In this document: piece by piece, positions 36,493 to 62,000 of the stretch
Position numbering within the stretch: the stretch's first letter is position 1
Layout of the letters: each line of letters opens with the position of its first letter
Position numbers and translations under genes: made by a program
The notes under the pieces: model-generated
What the model saw: only the letters and a program-made list of their open reading frames with translations
Databases searched by the model: none
What the model was told of the DNA's origin: nothing
Assembly: GCF_001039355.2 (NCBI RefSeq)
Contig: NW_019775513.1
Span: forward strand, 644,041 to 706,040
Source of the DNA: Lingula anatina
Lineage: Eukaryota; Brachiopoda; Lingulata; Lingulida; Lingulidae
Reading direction: 5' to 3'
DNA length: 62,000 bases

Positions 36493-36548
36493 TTTCAAAA
36501 GATAAATCCATGAATTTCTTTTCAAAAGATAAATCCATGAATTTCTTT
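36493..36548. repeat. 27-bp exact tandem duplication
   Basis: A 27-base unit containing CAAAAGATAAATCCATGAAT occurs twice in direct succession, in the presumed 3' flank or UTR of the FRMPD gene. Confidence 0.9.
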
Positions 36549-37223
36549 TGTTAGTTTAAATATGCAAAACATGTCAGACACGTATATTATAATAATGAAA
36601 AAAATTAATTAGGTTTAAAAACAAGATTTGTTGTAAATGAAAATTAATGGGTATTAACCTAAAGGTAACCCAACATTTGGGAACTTCAGATCAAAAGAAG
36701 TCAGCCCATTGAGATTTTAAGCCATTTCACAATAATTCCTAACTACAATTTCAAACACTTTTGCCTGAATAAATTAATACAAACATATTACAGCAAGGAG
36801 ATCCATCAATTCTTTTAAATAAATGTTTGCAACACTTGTATGAGAAATTCAAATGAGTAAAATGAAAATACAAACTCAAAAGTGTCTACAGTGTATGAAT
36901 GTGACAGAACAACAGCCAACACACTTCCCTGACCCTGCAATTGTGGCGACCAGAGAGGTACAAACTTGGGATAGAAACGCTTGGGAATAGATGGTGTTCA
37001 ATTTAGGCATCCAATGCAAAATGCTGCCCAAAGACATCTTAATAAAATGCCTTAAATCAAAAAGACACTCTTCATAAATTTACCTTGATAAGAAAAGACT
37101 ATGAATGTTCGAGTTCTCCCTCAAGAAAAACAACATTTGAGCTGCACTAATGTCCCTAACACAAAGTACCTCCATAATAACAAATTTATATAGTGTCCTG
37201 ATATAAGCAGAAAGACCAGTTTT

Positions 37224-60392
<23,169 letters not shown>

Positions 60393-62000
60393 GATCAGTT
60401 ACATCTTTCTACACAGATAATCCAGCTTTCTTCACAACTGATGCTCAAGTGGATTAAAATCCTTGAAATACACGGGTGTACAATCTTTCTGTGCTGTCCC
60501 AAGAATAAATCTCTGGTCAAACTGTAAATTCTATAATGGCTACATATATTTCATGAACTACTCATCACTGTGAGTGATAGGCCTTTCAAATATGTCAAGT
60601 CTGCAATGAAGAACCATTCAGGCGCTGCTACATCTATCCACTGTAGTACAAACCCAGAACACAAGATAAGCCCTGTAATCCATCATTGCTGCAAAATGTT
60701 TGAATAAATCCCATTTCACATGACACAGAGCTCTTATTTTTATCTGATGCAGTAATGGATATTTTTTATAACAATAATATAATATCAAGCTATTTCAAAA
60801 AATACATCAGATAGACTGTTATTTCCACATCAGTTCCATTAAAAGGCATTCCCATTAATCTGGTGAAAGCTACCATCAGTACAAAAGATCAAGTATTCAA
60901 AGTTTTAGTAGGTTCCATAAAGCATTAAAAAGTGATAATCTCAGATCTACAGTTCCCAGAAAACACACAGTGAATATCACTTATGTGCTAGCAATAACAA
61001 GTTACCTAGGGCTGATCATCATTTCTATCAGCAATGCTTGTAGTTTCCTCAAAGAAAAATAAAAGTTCAAAGGAATGTCAGCTTCCTTAAAACTAAATTT
61101 CCCCCTCTACCATGAGATGTGTGCAAGGCTTTGCCTAGAATACCCTGAAGATATAGAAGCAATCCATCAACATCAGTTAACTGGCCGCAAATGGATTTCC
61201 TAACTACTTTCCAATTTTCGGTCTTATCAAACAGCTTTGATTATTAAGTGCCTCAGTTGCACAACTTCACCCTGGAGCCTGCTAGAAATTCCTCCATGCC
61301 TAATTAATCTGCTGTTTAAATCCCTGTGAAAATGCCCAGCCTGTTCAACATTCCGTGCCAAACTCCCAGTTTCTTCTCCATCTTGGATATTGAATTGGTC
61401 CTAGCTAGCAAGTTGTGTGGTACAAGATCAATAAGTTGACTAAGTTCCACTATCCCTTTTGCTCACGATTGGAGGTCAGACAATTAAAATAACGGGCTAT
61501 GCATAATTAACAGTCAAAAAATCCATAGTCGTTTTACACTGCGTAGCCCCCAATTCGATTCCTCCCTCTCATATGTGCACCATTTATATTGTGAATGGTA
61601 CTGAGAAATGCATATCGAATGTGCATAAACCCATTGTTACGAGAGTCTCTTTACATTTACCTTTAACGGTCACCCATTGAGGGGAGAAATACAAACAACA
61701 TCTAAATGACCGGCATTTGCCTAACATATCAAATTTCGCACCTGAGATCAGCTATTTAAAACTTTTCAAAATATTCTTAAAAATTAGTCTTTTCTTGCAT
61801 CCCTATGCTCTCACATGTTTGTGTACCTTGCTAAACCGAGGTTAATTAAAATATAAAATAACAATTTAACTCAGTGATCCAATTTTTCTTATCAAATCTT
61901 TTACAATGAGAAAGCAATTTTATATAATGTTATTCTAAGTGAGTCAATAATCAACAACTGGCTTTCACTCCAGAGTTACAACCTAGAGTTAACACACTTT
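60393..62000. other. Upstream flank of the FRMPD gene
   Basis: AT-rich DNA with no recognised coding sequence. It should hold the 5' UTR and may hold the promoter, but no core promoter element stands out, and a non-coding first exon could lie beyond the window. Confidence 0.5.

Larger units (their letters stand above)
31069..37223. other. Intergenic region between FAM181 and FRMPD genes
   Basis: Both flanking genes read leftward, so this holds the promoter and 5' UTR of FAM181 and the 3' UTR and terminator of FRMPD. No further coding sequence was found. It contains an inverted-repeat element at 33357-33705, a widespread interspersed repeat at 34392-34608, an AAT microsatellite near 36296-36331 and a 27-bp tandem duplication at about 36493-36548. 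Confidence 0.65.

Overview
This is animal nuclear DNA. It is AT-rich, with many microsatellites, short inverted-repeat elements, and split genes with GT-AG introns. Gene content and repeats suggest a marine invertebrate, perhaps a lophotrochozoan such as a mollusc, but that placement is inference and could be wrong. I can support three protein-coding genes; the rest is intron or intergenic DNA.

Layout. (1) 1-6268: no gene recognised; a degenerate repeat near 477-916. (2) 6269-27953, plus strand: a complete relaxin-family peptide receptor (RXFP, LGR type C). I assembled it exon by exon into 18 coding exons and 776 residues: signal peptide, one LDLa module, linker, LRR N-cap, ten LRRs each on its own exon, hinge, seven-helix domain and cytoplasmic tail. 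The first coding exon is the weakest part; it lies 14.4 kb upstream of the LDLa exon. (3) 28115-30051: intergenic. (4) 30052-31068, minus strand: a single-exon FAM181 homologue, 338 residues, with the family's N-terminal basic block and a TEAD-binding type motif. (5) 31069-37223: intergenic, with two interspersed elements. (6) 37224-60392, minus strand: a complete FRMPD1/3/4-family scaffold gene (WW-PDZ-FERM) in 19 coding exons, 2175 residues, with a long disordered region and a C-terminal predicted helical bundle. (7) 60393-62000: upstream flank of that gene.

How the genes relate. They look like independent neighbours. The receptor should sense a relaxin/insulin-like peptide at the cell surface. 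FAM181 is a predicted nuclear TEAD partner. FRMPD is a cytoplasmic scaffold that in vertebrates links Homer/mGluR and LGN complexes. Nothing in the sequence shows joint regulation.

The most notable structures are a tandem array of decaying copies of the 5' half of the FRMPD WW exon in the preceding intron, a 78-bp GT/CA repeat nine bases from an FRMPD splice donor, the TEAD-binding motif in invertebrate FAM181, and a set of short interaction motifs in FRMPD (PPxxF twice, PPxY, RVxF twice, an LGN-like segment). I found no wholly new gene system.
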